From NCBI RefSeq assembly GCF_903994045.1, contig NZ_CAJEWD010000009.1, positions 19,701-83,700 on the forward strand: a stretch of 64,000 nt of DNA, written 5' to 3'. A model generated the notes under the pieces. That model was not told the origin of the DNA. It saw only the letters and a list, made by a program, of their open reading frames with translations, and did no database searches. Below, one piece after another: positions 1-9,345 of the stretch. The stretch is from Jeotgalicoccus meleagridis (GTDB lineage: Bacteria; Bacillota; Bacilli; Staphylococcales; Salinicoccaceae). Each line of letters begins with the position of its first letter. Positions within the stretch are counted from its first letter, which is position 1. A program made the translations under genes and the position numbers.

Positions 1-110
1 TTAAATACAATGGGGATCCTATTGCTGAAGAATACTATGCACTCAGACAAAAGAAACATTTTGAAAAGATAATTGGACAAAAACTATGGATAGAATTTAC
101 AGAAAGTTAA
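1..110 (+). CDS. C-terminal end of a CDS, probably exopolyphosphatase (ppx)
   Basis: An open frame (codons starting at base 3) enters from the left edge and stops with TAA at 108-110, giving about 35 residues that end in QKLWIEFTES. It lies 39 bases before ppk on the same strand, and in related bacteria ppx and ppk are commonly adjacent, so the tail of a Ppx/GppA-type exopolyphosphatase is the natural guess. The fragment is too short to show a motif; the identity rests on position only. Confidence 0.45.
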   Translation, partial: KYNGDPIAEEYYALRQKKHFEKIIGQKLWIEFTES

Positions 111-149
111 CATTTATACGCTATAATAATCGAGGTTAGGAGGATACAA

Positions 150-2273
150 ATGGATTATAAATTAAACGATAAATCATATTATAATAACCGGGAATTAAGC
201 TGGTTAAGGTTTAACTATAGAGTATTAGAAGAAGCGAGTGATCTACGTAATCCTCTACTCGAAAGACTTAAATTTATAGCGATAACAAGTTCCAACTTAG
301 ATGAATTTTTTATGGTTAGGGTAGCTGGTTTAAAGGACCAAGTAAAAATGAATTATGCAGAGCCCGATACAAAAACGGGACTTACACCTGAGGAACAACT
401 TGAAGGTATTGGTGAATTGAACCGTTATAATTGCCAGGTTCAATATGAAACCTATCACCAATTAATGGGAGAGCTAGAGAAACTGAATATCTTTATTAAA
501 CATCCTAAAGACTTGTCTAAAGACTTACAAGATGAGCTTGAGGCTTTATTTGATGAGCAAATTTTGCCATCACTGACACCTTTAGGGATTGATGCTTATC
601 GCCCATTTCCTAAATTGATGAATAAAAAGCTGAATATTTTTGTCGATTTATCGAATGAAGTCGGTAGACAAACTGCAATTGTGCAGTTACCAACAGTGAT
701 TAGACGCTATTTTGAACTTCACGAAGATAATAAAACATACTATATTTTAGCTGAGGATATTATAGAGACCTATGCTTATAAATTATTTAACGGTTATAAG
801 ATAGACCGAACATTCCCATTTAGAATTACTAGAAATGCTGATTTAACCATTCATGAAGAAGGTGCAGCAGATTTACTAATTGAAATTGAGCGCTTTTTAA
901 AAGAGCGTACAAAAGGTGCTGCAGTGCGTTTAGAAATAGATAGAAGTAAAGATCCTACTATCAATGGTTCATTTTTAGAAGAACAATTATCCTTACACCA
1001 TGAAGATGTTTATCGTTTTGATGGACCTTTAGATTTAACTTTCCTCTTTGAACTAGTTGGGGATTTAAAAGAAAGATTTCCTAATCTTGTCTTTAAGCCA
1101 TTCTTTCCACAACCTGCTAAGTTCTTAGGTAATGAGAATGTCTATCAGGCAACTTTAAAAGAGGATATATTTTTCCACCATCCATATGAATCTTTTCAAC
1201 CTATTGTGGAATTTGTTCAAGAAGCGGCTCATGATAAGGATGTCCTTGCAATAAAACAAACACTCTATAGAGTCTCAAGTGATTCACCTATTATAGAATC
1301 ATTGAAACAAGCTGCAGAAAACGGTAAACAAGTGACTGTTCTCGTTGAGTTAAAAGCACGTTTTGATGAAGAAAATAATGTGCACTGGGCAAAAGAGTTA
1401 GAAGATGCTGGCTGTCATGTTATTTATGGTATGAACTACTTGAAGACGCATAGTAAAATTACTTTGGTTGTTAAACGCGTAAATAAAAAAATTGTAAAAT
1501 TTGTTCACCTAGGAACAGGTAACTATAATGATTCTACTGCAAAACTATATACGGATATGGGTATCATTACGACTGACCCAGAAATCGGTGATGATGCGGT
1601 TAACTTCTTTAACTATTTAAGTGGTTACTCATTAAAACCTGAGTATAAACAACTGCACGTTGCACCATTTGAGATTAGAGATCTATTTGCAGAGCGCATT
1701 GACCAAGAAATAGAATGTCATAGAGTGCATGGAAATGGTTATATCTTTGCAAAAATGAACTCACTAACAGACAAACGCATCATTGATAAACTACTCGAGG
1801 CTTCCCAAGAAGGCGTTAAAGTCGATTTAGTTATCCGCGGAATTTGTTGCTTAAAGCCAGGAATTGAAGGCGTAAGTGATAATATTACTGTCATTAGTGT
1901 AGTTGGAAGATTTTTAGAACACTCAAGAATCTATTATTTCTACAATAATGGAGAAAGAAACATGTATCTGTCATCAGCTGATATGATGACGAGGAACATG
2001 ATTAAACGTGTTGAAATTCTATTTCCTATTAATGATCCAAGAATTATTGATGAGTTATTGGAAATCAATGAACTTTATCTTCAAGATAACACGAAGGCAC
2101 GTAGACAACTTTCAGATGGTACTTATGAGTATGTAAAAAATGATCTACCACCACTGAGTGTCCAAGATGAGTTAATGAAGCGTGCGATTGAAAATGGAGA
2201 AGAGAAAAAATCAGAATTTGTAGAAGAACACAGCAACATCTTACAAAGAATTAAGAATAGATTTAAAAAATAA
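150..2273 (+). CDS. ppk: Polyphosphate kinase (PPK1)
   Basis: Cytosolic or membrane-associated enzyme that reversibly polymerises the gamma-phosphate of ATP into inorganic polyphosphate. The 707-residue length is usual for PPK1. The N-terminal domain carries [17 protein letters not shown] (residues 13-29) and [15 protein letters not shown] (47-61). The two catalytic-domain histidines correspond to His434 in [11 protein letters not shown] and His453 in [10 protein letters not shown], matching the phosphorylated and assisting histidines of the E. coli enzyme. A good ribosome site (TTAGGAGG) stands 7 bases before the ATG. It probably forms a unit with the preceding ppx-like gene and ends at a strong hairpin terminator. 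Confidence 0.97.
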   Translation: MDYKLNDKSYYNNRELSWLRFNYRVLEEASDLRNPLLERLKFIAITSSNLDEFFMVRVAGLKDQVKMNYAEPDTKTGLTPEEQLEGIGELNRYNCQVQYETYHQLMGELEKLNIFIKHPKDLSKDLQDELEALFDEQILPSLTPLGIDAYRPFPKLMNKKLNIFVDLSNEVGRQTAIVQLPTVIRRYFELHEDNKTYYILAEDIIETYAYKLFNGYKIDRTFPFRITRNADLTIHEEGAADLLIEIERFLKERTKGAAVRLEIDRSKDPTINGSFLEEQLSLHHEDVYRFDGPLDLTFLFELVGDLKERFPNLVFKPFFPQPAKFLGNENVYQATLKEDIFFHHPYESFQPIVEFVQEAAHDKDVLAIKQTLYRVSSDSPIIESLKQAAENGKQVTVLVELKARFDEENNVHWAKELEDAGCHVIYGMNYLKTHSKITLVVKRVNKKIVKFVHLGTGNYNDSTAKLYTDMGIITTDPEIGDDAVNFFNYLSGYSLKPEYKQLHVAPFEIRDLFAERIDQEIECHRVHGNGYIFAKMNSLTDKRIIDKLLEASQEGVKVDLVIRGICCLKPGIEGVSDNITVISVVGRFLEHSRIYYFYNNGERNMYLSSADMMTRNMIKRVEILFPINDPRIIDELLEINELYLQDNTKARRQLSDGTYEYVKNDLPPLSVQDELMKRAIENGEEKKSEFVEEHSNILQRIKNRFKK

Positions 2274-2274
2274 G

Positions 2275-2313
2275 AAAAAGGATTGGAAATTTATATTTCC
2301 AGTCCTTTTTATC
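2275..2313. terminator. Bidirectional intrinsic terminator between ppk and the pseudouridine synthase
   Basis: The inverted repeat AAGGATTGGAAAT / ATTTCCAGTCCTT is flanked by A-rich and T-rich runs on both sides, so it can serve both converging genes. Confidence 0.85.
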
Positions 2314-2318
2314 TTTCC

Positions 2319-3137
2319 TTACTTTTCTTTCATTGTTACTGTTAATTCCTTATCATCTAGTGGATTAATGAATGACAACTGATAACCGAATAGATGCATA
2401 TTGACAGCAGTTGAGCCACCGTAGAGCTTATCTCCAATAATAGGAGCATTTAAATGGTTAAGGTGTGCTCTAATTTGATGGGTTCTTCCTGTTTCCAATT
2501 CAACAGTCAGGACATCGTAATGTTCTTTTTTCTGACTAGATAGGATGTGTGTGATAGCAGATTTTCCATCTCTAGTCACATGATATATATTAGTATAAGG
2601 TTTTCTACCCAGTGGCGCTTTGATCGTTTGTTTACGAATGCCACTATTTTTTTTCACATGTGCTTTATATATCCTTCTAATCTGGTTATTTGCAAGCATG
2701 TGATCTAGAATTTTTTTCATATAAGCATTCTTTGCTAAAAGCACAATACCTGTTGTATCAGCATCCAAACGGTGAACAGCTTCTACATAGTTGGAATCTA
2801 CTGTATTGATTACATCGTTAACTAAGGTGTCATGTTCGTTTTCATCGTTGGGATGAACTTTTTGACCTGCTGGTTTTTCAGCAACAACAATATTGTGATC
2901 TTCATAGACAATACTCGCTTTTTTATTACTCTTTTTATAAGCACTTTCTTGTATAAAATCTGGAAGATACACTTCGTCATTTTCTTTTAAAATGACATTC
3001 AATTTACACTCTTGATCATTTACTTTTATATCCTTCGACATTCTTAGCCAATGGAGTTCTTTTTTCGGAATATAGAGGGCCTTCAACACTTCTTCTAAGC
3101 TTTTGTTTTTAAACTTCTTATCTATAGTAAACTTCAT
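2319..3137 (-). CDS. RluA-family 23S rRNA pseudouridine synthase
   Basis: Converts specific uridines of structured RNA, most likely 23S rRNA, to pseudouridine. The catalytic signature HRLDADTTG at residues 122-130 contains the nucleophilic Asp125, and the family motifs EKPAGQKVHP (87-96) and GRTHQIRAHL (217-226) follow. Residues 1-60 look like an S4-type RNA-binding domain. The length of 272 is on the short side for RluD-type enzymes. The ATG lies one base after the stop of the upstream thioredoxin-like gene, so translation is probably coupled, and the gene is the last of a three-gene minus-strand operon. The target uridine cannot be read from sequence. Confidence 0.88.
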   Translation of the reverse strand: MKFTIDKKFKNKSLEEVLKALYIPKKELHWLRMSKDIKVNDQECKLNVILKENDEVYLPDFIQESAYKKSNKKASIVYEDHNIVVAEKPAGQKVHPNDENEHDTLVNDVINTVDSNYVEAVHRLDADTTGIVLLAKNAYMKKILDHMLANNQIRRIYKAHVKKNSGIRKQTIKAPLGRKPYTNIYHVTRDGKSAITHILSSQKKEHYDVLTVELETGRTHQIRAHLNHLNAPIIGDKLYGGSTAVNMHLFGYQLSFINPLDDKELTVTMKEK

Positions 3138-3138
3138 C

Positions 3139-3639
3139 TTATTCAGCCACAGCAGTCATGAATTCTTCAAAACCATCAGCTGAACCAGGATTTCCTTCTA
3201 AGCGTTCAACTTCTTTGCCATCTTTGAAATAAACTAAAGTTGGTGTTGCTTCGATGTTATATGTTTGCCAAGCTTCATCATACTCTAAAACGTTGAGCTG
3301 TGTGACTTCACCATCTATGTTATCTAAAGCATCTGTCAGTAATGGTGTTGCTGCTTGGCAGTGTACACATGTTGGGCTCCAGAAGTATACGAATTCTCCT
3401 TCTTCTGATTGGATGATTTCTTCAACTTCAGCAGGTGTCTTGTTCGACTGATAATCTTCATTATCTAACACGTCGATTGTCGGTCCACTTAAGTCCTCAG
3501 GTTCTTTATCAGTGTACGGATAATAGCCACTTTCGCTTAATGAATCAGGATCTGAAGATTGGTTACTCACAAAAACAAAGACTGCCACGAAGACGATAAC
3601 AATTAAAGCGATAATACCGTAAAAAATTTTATTTCCCAT
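3139..3639 (-). CDS. Membrane-anchored thioredoxin-like thiol-disulfide oxidoreductase
   Basis: Extracytoplasmic thioredoxin-fold protein of 166 residues. One N-terminal hydrophobic segment (residues 5-24) anchors it with the catalytic domain outside. The active site WSPTCVHC has its cysteines at 91 and 94, and a cis-proline loop ATPT lies at 131-134. It sits between a DsbB/BdbC-type quinone-coupled partner (upstream, 17 bases away) and the pseudouridine synthase. The DsbB neighbour suggests it is an oxidase that donates disulfides to secreted proteins, but a reductase role cannot be excluded. The ribosome site is GAGGAG. Confidence 0.85.
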   Translation of the reverse strand: MGNKIFYGIIALIVIVFVAVFVFVSNQSSDPDSLSESGYYPYTDKEPEDLSGPTIDVLDNEDYQSNKTPAEVEEIIQSEEGEFVYFWSPTCVHCQAATPLLTDALDNIDGEVTQLNVLEYDEAWQTYNIEATPTLVYFKDGKEVERLEGNPGSADGFEEFMTAVAE

Positions 3640-3656
3640 TTACTTAAACTCCTCTT

Positions 3657-4064
3657 TTAATCTTTTTTTATGAAAAATGATAGAATAAAAATAATAACAA
3701 AGGCGACTAAAGCAAGTAGGGGAATGGTAATAAATCCACCCCAGTTAATATATTGCACTGTACAAGATACGCCCATACAAGCATTTGCGCTTTCACCAAG
3801 TGCAGGTATTTTCTGTAATCCATAATGATAAGTAGATACTAATAAGCCAATGCCACTCATTATTCTAACATATAGCCTTGCATTACTATCGTCTTTAATT
3901 ACACCAATGAGCGATAAAAGAACAATAGGATACATCAGTATTCTTTGATACCAGCACATTTCACATGGTTCGTATAATCTAATTTCACTAAAGTATAGAG
4001 ATCCTAGTGTCGCTATTAAGGATACTAAAAATATAAGCTGTAAAAACAGTTTATTATTTTTCAT
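3657..4064 (-). CDS. bdbC: DsbB/BdbC-family disulfide bond formation membrane protein
   Basis: Four-helix membrane protein that reoxidises a thiol oxidase and passes electrons to quinone. At 135 residues it is the usual BdbC size. The first periplasmic-type loop carries CEMC (Cys34, Cys37) followed by WYQR, and the second loop carries Cys96 and Cys101 (CMGVSC). Transmembrane stretches are at about 8-26, 41-57, 66-82 and 111-132. It is the first gene of the minus-strand operon with the thioredoxin-like partner, and the pair forms a plausible redox relay. Ribosome site AAAGGAG. Confidence 0.9.
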   Translation of the reverse strand: MKNNKLFLQLIFLVSLIATLGSLYFSEIRLYEPCEMCWYQRILMYPIVLLSLIGVIKDDSNARLYVRIMSGIGLLVSTYHYGLQKIPALGESANACMGVSCTVQYINWGGFITIPLLALVAFVIIFILSFFIKKD

Positions 4065-4173
4065 ATTTGTACTCCTTTCAATATTATTTTGTAAGTGACT
4101 ATTTAATTATAAGTGATAGTAAGTAAATTAAGTGTAACAAATTTAGTACAATCTTTAAGAGGGAGGTTATGGT

Positions 4174-5277
4174 GTGAAAAGTAAATTACAGTTATTAAAA
4201 GATATTGCAGAGTTTTTAAATGCAGAAACGCATAGACAAGCCATGATAGATGGTGCCTTACGTTTATTGATAGACCATTCAAATTTTGAAACAGGCTGGG
4301 TTTTTCTTATAAATAATCAAGGAGAGCATGAACTAAGTGCATATTATCAACTGCCACCTTCTTTAGAAGAAAATGATCATCAGTATCTGTGTAATGATAA
4401 GTGTTGGTGTGTTAATAAATTTAATAAAAAAGAATTAGTCAAAGCTACTAATATTGTTGCTTGTTCTAGATTAGAACGTGCTGCACGTTCTGAAAAAGAC
4501 AGCAATAACCATATTACCCATCATGCGACAGTGCCTTTGTTTTCGGGAAGTGAAAATTTTGGCTTATTAAATGTTGCAACACCATACACTAAGGAATTTC
4601 AACAGGATGAATTAGATTTATTAGAGTCTGTTGCCTTTCAACTTGGTTCGTCTTTAAAGCGCTTGGATCTTACTGTAAAAGAAAAAGAAAGTATGATCAT
4701 GCAAGAAAGACAAAGACTTGCTCGTGAACTCCACGATTCGGTCAATCAGATGTTATTTTCAATTGGAATAACTTCACACGCAGCTCAGTCTTTAAAGGAA
4801 AGTGAACAAATTGAAGGGGCTTTTAAGAGAATTGGAGATACATCAAAATATGCTATGCAAGAAATGAAAGCCTTGATATGGCAGTTAAAGCCAATTGGCT
4901 TAGAGAATGGTATTATTGATGCTATAGAAAACTACGCTAAAATACTTCAGTTGGAAGTCGAAGTAACTGTAACAGGGTTTTATAACTTAGCAGATGATGT
5001 GGAATTAGAAATTTATCGCATTATACAAGAAAGCTTAAATAACGTGAGAAAGCACGCAAATACAGATGCTGCTGAGGTTGCCTTAGAACTCACAGATAAA
5101 GTCATAAGTATTCAGATAAAAGATCTTGGACAAGGCTTTGATTTAAAAGCGTCTAGAGGTTTAAGTCATGGAATCTCTAACATGAGAGAAAGAACGAGAA
5201 ATATAGGTGGTAAATTCGAAATTCAATCAGCAGCTAATCAAGGTACTATTATTAGAGTTGTAATACCGAAAGGATGA
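4174..5277 (+). CDS. airS: AirS-type oxygen/redox-sensing histidine kinase (GAF, Fe-S)
   Basis: Cytosolic sensor kinase of 367 residues. A GAF domain (about 10-160) carries four cysteines, Cys73, Cys77, Cys79 and Cys97 (CNDKCWC and VACS), the pattern that holds the redox-sensitive [2Fe-2S] cluster in S. aureus AirS (YhcS). The HisKA_3 box RLARELHDSVNQ places the phospho-acceptor at His187. ATPase boxes are ESLNNVRKH (286-294), DLGQGFD (317-323) and GISNMRERT (333-341). The start is GTG at 4174, 7 bases after GAGGGAGG. The stop overlaps the region before airR. The assignment to AirS rather than NreB rests on the cysteine pattern and the GAF fold. Confidence 0.88.
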   Translation: MKSKLQLLKDIAEFLNAETHRQAMIDGALRLLIDHSNFETGWVFLINNQGEHELSAYYQLPPSLEENDHQYLCNDKCWCVNKFNKKELVKATNIVACSRLERAARSEKDSNNHITHHATVPLFSGSENFGLLNVATPYTKEFQQDELDLLESVAFQLGSSLKRLDLTVKEKESMIMQERQRLARELHDSVNQMLFSIGITSHAAQSLKESEQIEGAFKRIGDTSKYAMQEMKALIWQLKPIGLENGIIDAIENYAKILQLEVEVTVTGFYNLADDVELEIYRIIQESLNNVRKHANTDAAEVALELTDKVISIQIKDLGQGFDLKASRGLSHGISNMRERTRNIGGKFEIQSAANQGTIIRVVIPKG

Positions 5278-5282
5278 TAAAA

Positions 5283-5915
5283 ATGTACAACATCATATTA
5301 ACAGACGACCATCAAGTGGTTAGAGAAGGGATGAAATTCCTTTTATCTACGACTGATGATATTAAGGTGATTAATGATTTTGACAATGGCCAAGATACTT
5401 TAGACTTTTTAGAAAGTACAAAAGAAGAAGTTCATTTAGCACTCATTGATTTAGTCATGCCTGAAATGGATGGTATTGAGTTAACGACCTTGTTAAAGGA
5501 AAAATATAAAGATATCAAGGTCCTCGTTTTATCTTCTTACACTAGTGAAGAGTATATTCGTCCTGTTTTTCGTGCTGGTGCTGATGGTTATATCATTAAA
5601 GAAATGGACATAGAAGAATTGACAAATTCCATCCGAGACGTCATTGATAATAAACGAGTGGTGCATCCTGAAATATTAAAAATTATTGATGAGGGTGGTA
5701 ATCTCCCTCATGAAAGAAATGTCTTATCTAGAAGAGAGATGGAAGTGCTAAGAGAAATTGTTAAAGGTCACTCGAACAAAGAAATTTCCGAAGCACTTTT
5801 TGTCAGCGAAAAAACAGTAAAAACACATGTCAGTCATATTCTAAATAAGCTAGAAGTTTCAGATCGTACCCAGGCTGTTATCTATGCAATAAAATTTAAT
5901 ATTATCAATTTTTAA
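5283..5915 (+). CDS. airR: AirR-type NarL/LuxR response regulator
   Basis: Cytosolic DNA-binding response regulator partnered with AirS. The receiver domain has the acidic pair DD at 8-9 and phospho-acceptor Asp56 in LIDLVMPEMDG. The C-terminal LuxR-type helix-turn-helix runs from LSRREMEVLREIV to about residue 205, with SEKTVKTHVSHILNKL as the recognition region. I chose ATG 5283 because AGG at 5271-5273 abuts the earlier in-frame ATG at 5274 and would leave that codon without a ribosome site. The gene begins 5 bases after the airS stop and is co-transcribed with it. Confidence 0.9.
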   Translation: MYNIILTDDHQVVREGMKFLLSTTDDIKVINDFDNGQDTLDFLESTKEEVHLALIDLVMPEMDGIELTTLLKEKYKDIKVLVLSSYTSEEYIRPVFRAGADGYIIKEMDIEELTNSIRDVIDNKRVVHPEILKIIDEGGNLPHERNVLSRREMEVLREIVKGHSNKEISEALFVSEKTVKTHVSHILNKLEVSDRTQAVIYAIKFNIINF

Positions 5916-5942
5916 TGTATATTTTCAAAAAAAGTTTTTACT

Positions 5943-5957
5943 ATGTAAACGCTTAAC
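5943..5957 (+). promoter_or_regulatory. Candidate cre (CcpA) site
   Basis: ATGTAAACGCTTAAC fits the catabolite-responsive element pattern WTGAAARCGYTTWNN with one mismatch. It lies in the 162-base gap before the glutamate/dicarboxylate symporter, where carbon-catabolite control would be expected. Confidence 0.5.
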
Positions 5958-6031
5958 CATGCGGTGTCTCGGCGATTGTAAAGAAATCTTTAATCAATTT
6001 TTATAGACAAATCTATGAGATACAAAGTATA

Positions 6032-6049
6032 CTTGAATACATATTCAAG
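6032..6049. promoter_or_regulatory. Perfect palindrome in the symporter leader
   Basis: CTTGAATA-CA-TATTCAAG is an exact 8-2-8 inverted repeat, 28 bases before the symporter ATG. It may be an operator or a small leader hairpin. I cannot name the factor. Confidence 0.4.
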
Positions 6050-6077
6050 GAATATTCTTTAAACAGGGAGGATACAT

Positions 6078-7400
6078 ATGAAAATTGGTAATAAGTTAAC
6101 AATTTATATTGTAATCGCTTTAATCGCCGGTATTGCAGTCGGTTCATTTTTTAATACCATGGTGGATCAAGCTTGGGTTTTATGGATTGATAAATACATC
6201 TTTAACGTACTTGGACAAATCTTTTTAAACCTAATCTTCATGGTTGTAGTACCAGTCGTATTTATCTCGATTACTTTAGGGGTAGTCAGTGTAGGGGATC
6301 CTAAGATGCTCGGTTCAATTGGAATTAAAACCCTAGCATTTTACTTGGTGACAACAGCGATTGCGATAACAATTGCTATGGCTATCGCACTATTATTTGA
6401 ACCAGGTGAAGGAAAAGCAGATTTATTACAATCAGACGATGTTTCAGAATATCGTGAAACAGAGTTAGAGGGTGGCGACACTGAGATTGCCATGGAGCAA
6501 ACCTTTGACCAAACGATAATTAATATTATTCCTGATAACATCTTTATGGCAATGGCAGAACAAGATATGCTACAAATTATTGCTTTTGCCATCTTCATTG
6601 GTGTCGGGATGATCGCAGTTAAGGAAAAGGCCAGTGGTTTAATAAAGCTCTTTGAACAAGCCAATGAGGTCATTATGTGGATTGTGCTCGCAATCATGAA
6701 ATACTGTGCTGCTTTAGGTGCTTTTGGCCTCGTTGCGACTGCATTTACACATGCAGGGTTTGGTGCAATTCAACAGTTAGGAATGTACTTTATCTGTGTA
6801 CTCTTAGCGCTATTAATACACTTTGCAGTCGTTTACGGTTCTGCAGTTCAGTTCTTAGCTAAGCACAGTTTCGTATGGTTCATTAAAAACTTTATTCCAG
6901 CAATGACAGTCGCATTTAGTACATCTTCATCTTCAGCAGTATTGCCAGTTTCACTAGAAGCTGCTCAAAATAATCTTAAAATCAGAAAAAGTATCTCATC
7001 TTTCGTACAGCCATTAGGAGCGACGGTAAATATGGATGGTACGGCAATTATGCAAGGGGTTGCCACAGTCTTTATCGCTCAACTTTCAGGTGTTGATTTA
7101 ACAGTGATGCAGATGATTACAGTTGTGATTATTGCGACTATTGCAAGTATCGGTACAGCAGGGGTTCCAGGTGTCGGCCTGGTCATGCTAGCTATGGTAT
7201 TAACGGCTGTTGGGCTTGATCCAGCTGCAATCGGTATTATTCTAGGAATCGACAGACTCTTAGATATGACGCGTACTGTTGTTAATATTACAGGGGATGC
7301 AACTGTTGCTTTAGTCATTGACCATCAACAAGACGTCAAAGAAGGTAAATTTGTTAAAGGTAAACACAAATACGCCGATGGTGAAATTGTAGAAAAATAA
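6078..7400 (+). CDS. Glutamate/dicarboxylate:cation symporter (DAACS family)
   Basis: Polytopic membrane transporter of 440 residues that imports glutamate, aspartate or C4-dicarboxylates with Na+ or H+. Family landmarks are the serine-rich hairpin FSTSSSSAVLP (about 275-285), GATVNMDGTA (about 315-324) and the C-terminal helix with DRLLDMTRTVVNITGDA, whose Asp/Arg residues bind substrate in this family. An acidic insertion (residues 110-145) lies between helices 3 and 4. Ribosome site GGGAGG before the ATG. Upstream lie a candidate cre site and a palindrome. Substrate choice between GltP, GltT and DctP types cannot be settled. Confidence 0.9.
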   Translation: MKIGNKLTIYIVIALIAGIAVGSFFNTMVDQAWVLWIDKYIFNVLGQIFLNLIFMVVVPVVFISITLGVVSVGDPKMLGSIGIKTLAFYLVTTAIAITIAMAIALLFEPGEGKADLLQSDDVSEYRETELEGGDTEIAMEQTFDQTIINIIPDNIFMAMAEQDMLQIIAFAIFIGVGMIAVKEKASGLIKLFEQANEVIMWIVLAIMKYCAALGAFGLVATAFTHAGFGAIQQLGMYFICVLLALLIHFAVVYGSAVQFLAKHSFVWFIKNFIPAMTVAFSTSSSSAVLPVSLEAAQNNLKIRKSISSFVQPLGATVNMDGTAIMQGVATVFIAQLSGVDLTVMQMITVVIIATIASIGTAGVPGVGLVMLAMVLTAVGLDPAAIGIILGIDRLLDMTRTVVNITGDATVALVIDHQQDVKEGKFVKGKHKYADGEIVEK

Positions 7401-7426
7401 GTTATAAAGTGTTTGATTCTCTAGTA

Positions 7427-7472
7427 AGGCTGTTGAAAAAGTCATTCTGACTATTTCAGCAGCCTATTTTTA
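7427..7472 (+). terminator. Intrinsic terminator after the symporter gene
   Basis: GGCTGTTGAAA and TTTCAGCAGCC form a stem with one wobble, followed by TATTTTTAT. Confidence 0.85.
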
Positions 7473-7619
7473 TAATAGTTCTAAATAGTGAATAATTAGT
7501 GAATTCTTTCCCAAAGCTCTTTATAATGTAATAGTTATCATTTAAAATAAATAACAGACAGAATGATACGATAGGCGATTAGCATAAGTAGTCGCAGTGA
7601 GATGAGGGGACGATTTTTA

Positions 7620-8066
7620 ATGGATAAAGAAGAATTCACACAGATTCTACAGTCTAAGTTCAAAATAGTGAGAACGGAGGCTGGCTACACTCAAGATGCT
7701 ATGAGTCATACAATTGGATTGTCCAAGAAAACGCTAGTACAAATAGAAAAAGAGCGAATTGTACCTAACTGGACAACTAGCGTTTCACTCTGTGCCTTAT
7801 TTAGAGATAGTGAAGCTCTAACAAATACATTTGGGGGAGACCCACTGGAACTCGTTCAAGTCTTATCAAGAGGATCAGCAATTTACCCTAATTACAACAA
7901 AGAAGATTTGTATTGGGAAACTCTAGAAAGTGCCAGAGGATATAAATTAGAGTTCAATAAGACGAACCAAATATATCGCGTGATAAATGATCGAAATCAA
8001 CCATTACATGCTTCATATATTGAACGTGAAATGAGAACTTATTTCGATAGAGTAAAAAATAGATAA
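7620..8066 (+). CDS. XRE-family helix-turn-helix regulator
   Basis: Predicted DNA-binding protein of 148 residues. The HTH is at about residues 7-60, with VRTEAGYTQDAMSHTIGLSK and TLVQIEKERIVPNWTT as its core. The C-terminal half (RGYKLEFNKTNQIYRVIND) is a small alpha/beta domain that I do not recognise. I chose ATG 7620 because GAGGGGA lies 9 bases upstream, whereas the in-frame ATG 18 bases earlier would overlap that ribosome site. It is monocistronic, between two terminators. The targets are unknown; it could be autoregulatory. Confidence 0.8.
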   Translation: MDKEEFTQILQSKFKIVRTEAGYTQDAMSHTIGLSKKTLVQIEKERIVPNWTTSVSLCALFRDSEALTNTFGGDPLELVQVLSRGSAIYPNYNKEDLYWETLESARGYKLEFNKTNQIYRVINDRNQPLHASYIEREMRTYFDRVKNR

Positions 8067-8075
8067 TGAATCCTT

Positions 8076-8107
8076 GCCCGTAGATTGATATCTACGGGTA
8101 TTTTTAC
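8076..8107 (+). terminator. Intrinsic terminator after the XRE regulator
   Basis: CCCGTAGAT-TG-ATATCTACGGG-type hairpin followed by TATTTTTAC. Confidence 0.85.
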
Positions 8108-8160
8108 TTTTATTTATTGGTAATTTTAGATATAGTTAATTTTCATATAGAGGTGAATTT

Positions 8161-9291
8161 ATGAATCCAGTATTACAAGTAATTATTATGGCTATAACAG
8201 GTGCATTAATCGGTGGTTTGACGAATACCATTGCCATCAAAATGCTTTTTAAACCCTATCATGCTAAATATCTTTTTGGTAAACGCCTGCCTTTAACACC
8301 AGGTGTGATTCCTATGAGACGTGAAGAAGCATCTACCAAACTTGGGGAGATTGTCACAGGGCATTTATTAACACCTGAAGTGTTTCAAGAAAAACTAAAA
8401 AGTCCTGAAACAGATCGATTAATCATGCATTTTATCGATAGACAAATTGAAACAATTGAAGAAGAGAAATTATCACCTTCATACTTTTTAGAAAGATTGT
8501 CTAAGGGACTCACTGAAAAAATAATCCATGCTTTTAATAAAGAGATTGAGGACAAGGTTACACAAGAAGCAAAGCATTTATATAGTAGAGACATAGAAGA
8601 TGTATTACCAAAAGACGCAATGACAGCGATTGAATATAAGGTTGATCATTTAGCCTACGATATAAATGGTAAGATAAGCGATTATTTAGCGTCGGAAAAG
8701 GGCTATAGAGATATTTACACTATGGTCGATGAATTTACTGAGAATCGCGGAAAGCTTGCGAGTAGTATTAAGTATTTTATGACTAAAGAATCTTTAGCGA
8801 GTAGAGTTCAAAGTGAGTTGTTAAAACTCATTAGCCAAGAAAAAATGATCGCAATAGAAAAGAAAGTCATTGTTGATGAATTTGAAAAACTTAAATCGTC
8901 TAGCATTAATGAACTCATAACAGAAGAAGATCGTTCACAAATATTGGTGAGCGTAATTAAAGTACTGCAAGAAAAAATAGATATTAGAACAATCTTAAAT
9001 ACACCAATTATAGATTTTAACAGAGACTTATTTGAAGATTTTAAAGCTAAAGGTAAATACAAATTGAAGGATAATTTAGTGAATTATTCCTCAAAAAATA
9101 TGACTAAGATTATTAATAAACTTCAACTGGCTGACGTGATAAAAAAACAAATCGACAGTTTTGAATTGAGTAAATTAGAATCTTTAGTTATGGATGTTGC
9201 AAATAAAGAATTTAAGATGATTATGTTACTTGGCTACCTATTAGGTGGAATCGTAGGTGTTTTCCAAGGAATATTTGTATTATTTTTCTAA
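8161..9291 (+). CDS. yheB: DUF445 membrane protein YheB
   Basis: Membrane protein of 376 residues with a hydrophobic hairpin at each end (residues 4-24 and 354-376) and a long, charged, mostly helical middle. The N-terminal signature GGLTNTIAIKMLFKP and LPLTPGVIPMRREE are typical of the DUF445/YheB family. The biochemical function is unknown. It is followed 54 bases later by yheA, an order shared with other Firmicutes. Ribosome site AGAGGTG before the ATG. Confidence 0.88.
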   Translation: MNPVLQVIIMAITGALIGGLTNTIAIKMLFKPYHAKYLFGKRLPLTPGVIPMRREEASTKLGEIVTGHLLTPEVFQEKLKSPETDRLIMHFIDRQIETIEEEKLSPSYFLERLSKGLTEKIIHAFNKEIEDKVTQEAKHLYSRDIEDVLPKDAMTAIEYKVDHLAYDINGKISDYLASEKGYRDIYTMVDEFTENRGKLASSIKYFMTKESLASRVQSELLKLISQEKMIAIEKKVIVDEFEKLKSSSINELITEEDRSQILVSVIKVLQEKIDIRTILNTPIIDFNRDLFEDFKAKGKYKLKDNLVNYSSKNMTKIINKLQLADVIKKQIDSFELSKLESLVMDVANKEFKMIMLLGYLLGGIVGVFQGIFVLFF

Positions 9292-9345
9292 AATTGCTTT
9301 TTATGTTATCGTATCAATATAAACTTAAAAGGAGTTTTTACTAGT

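Noticed and set aside
6341..6697. 118-codon open frame on the minus strand
   Set aside because: Antisense shadow of the symporter gene, whose helices are intact on the plus strand.
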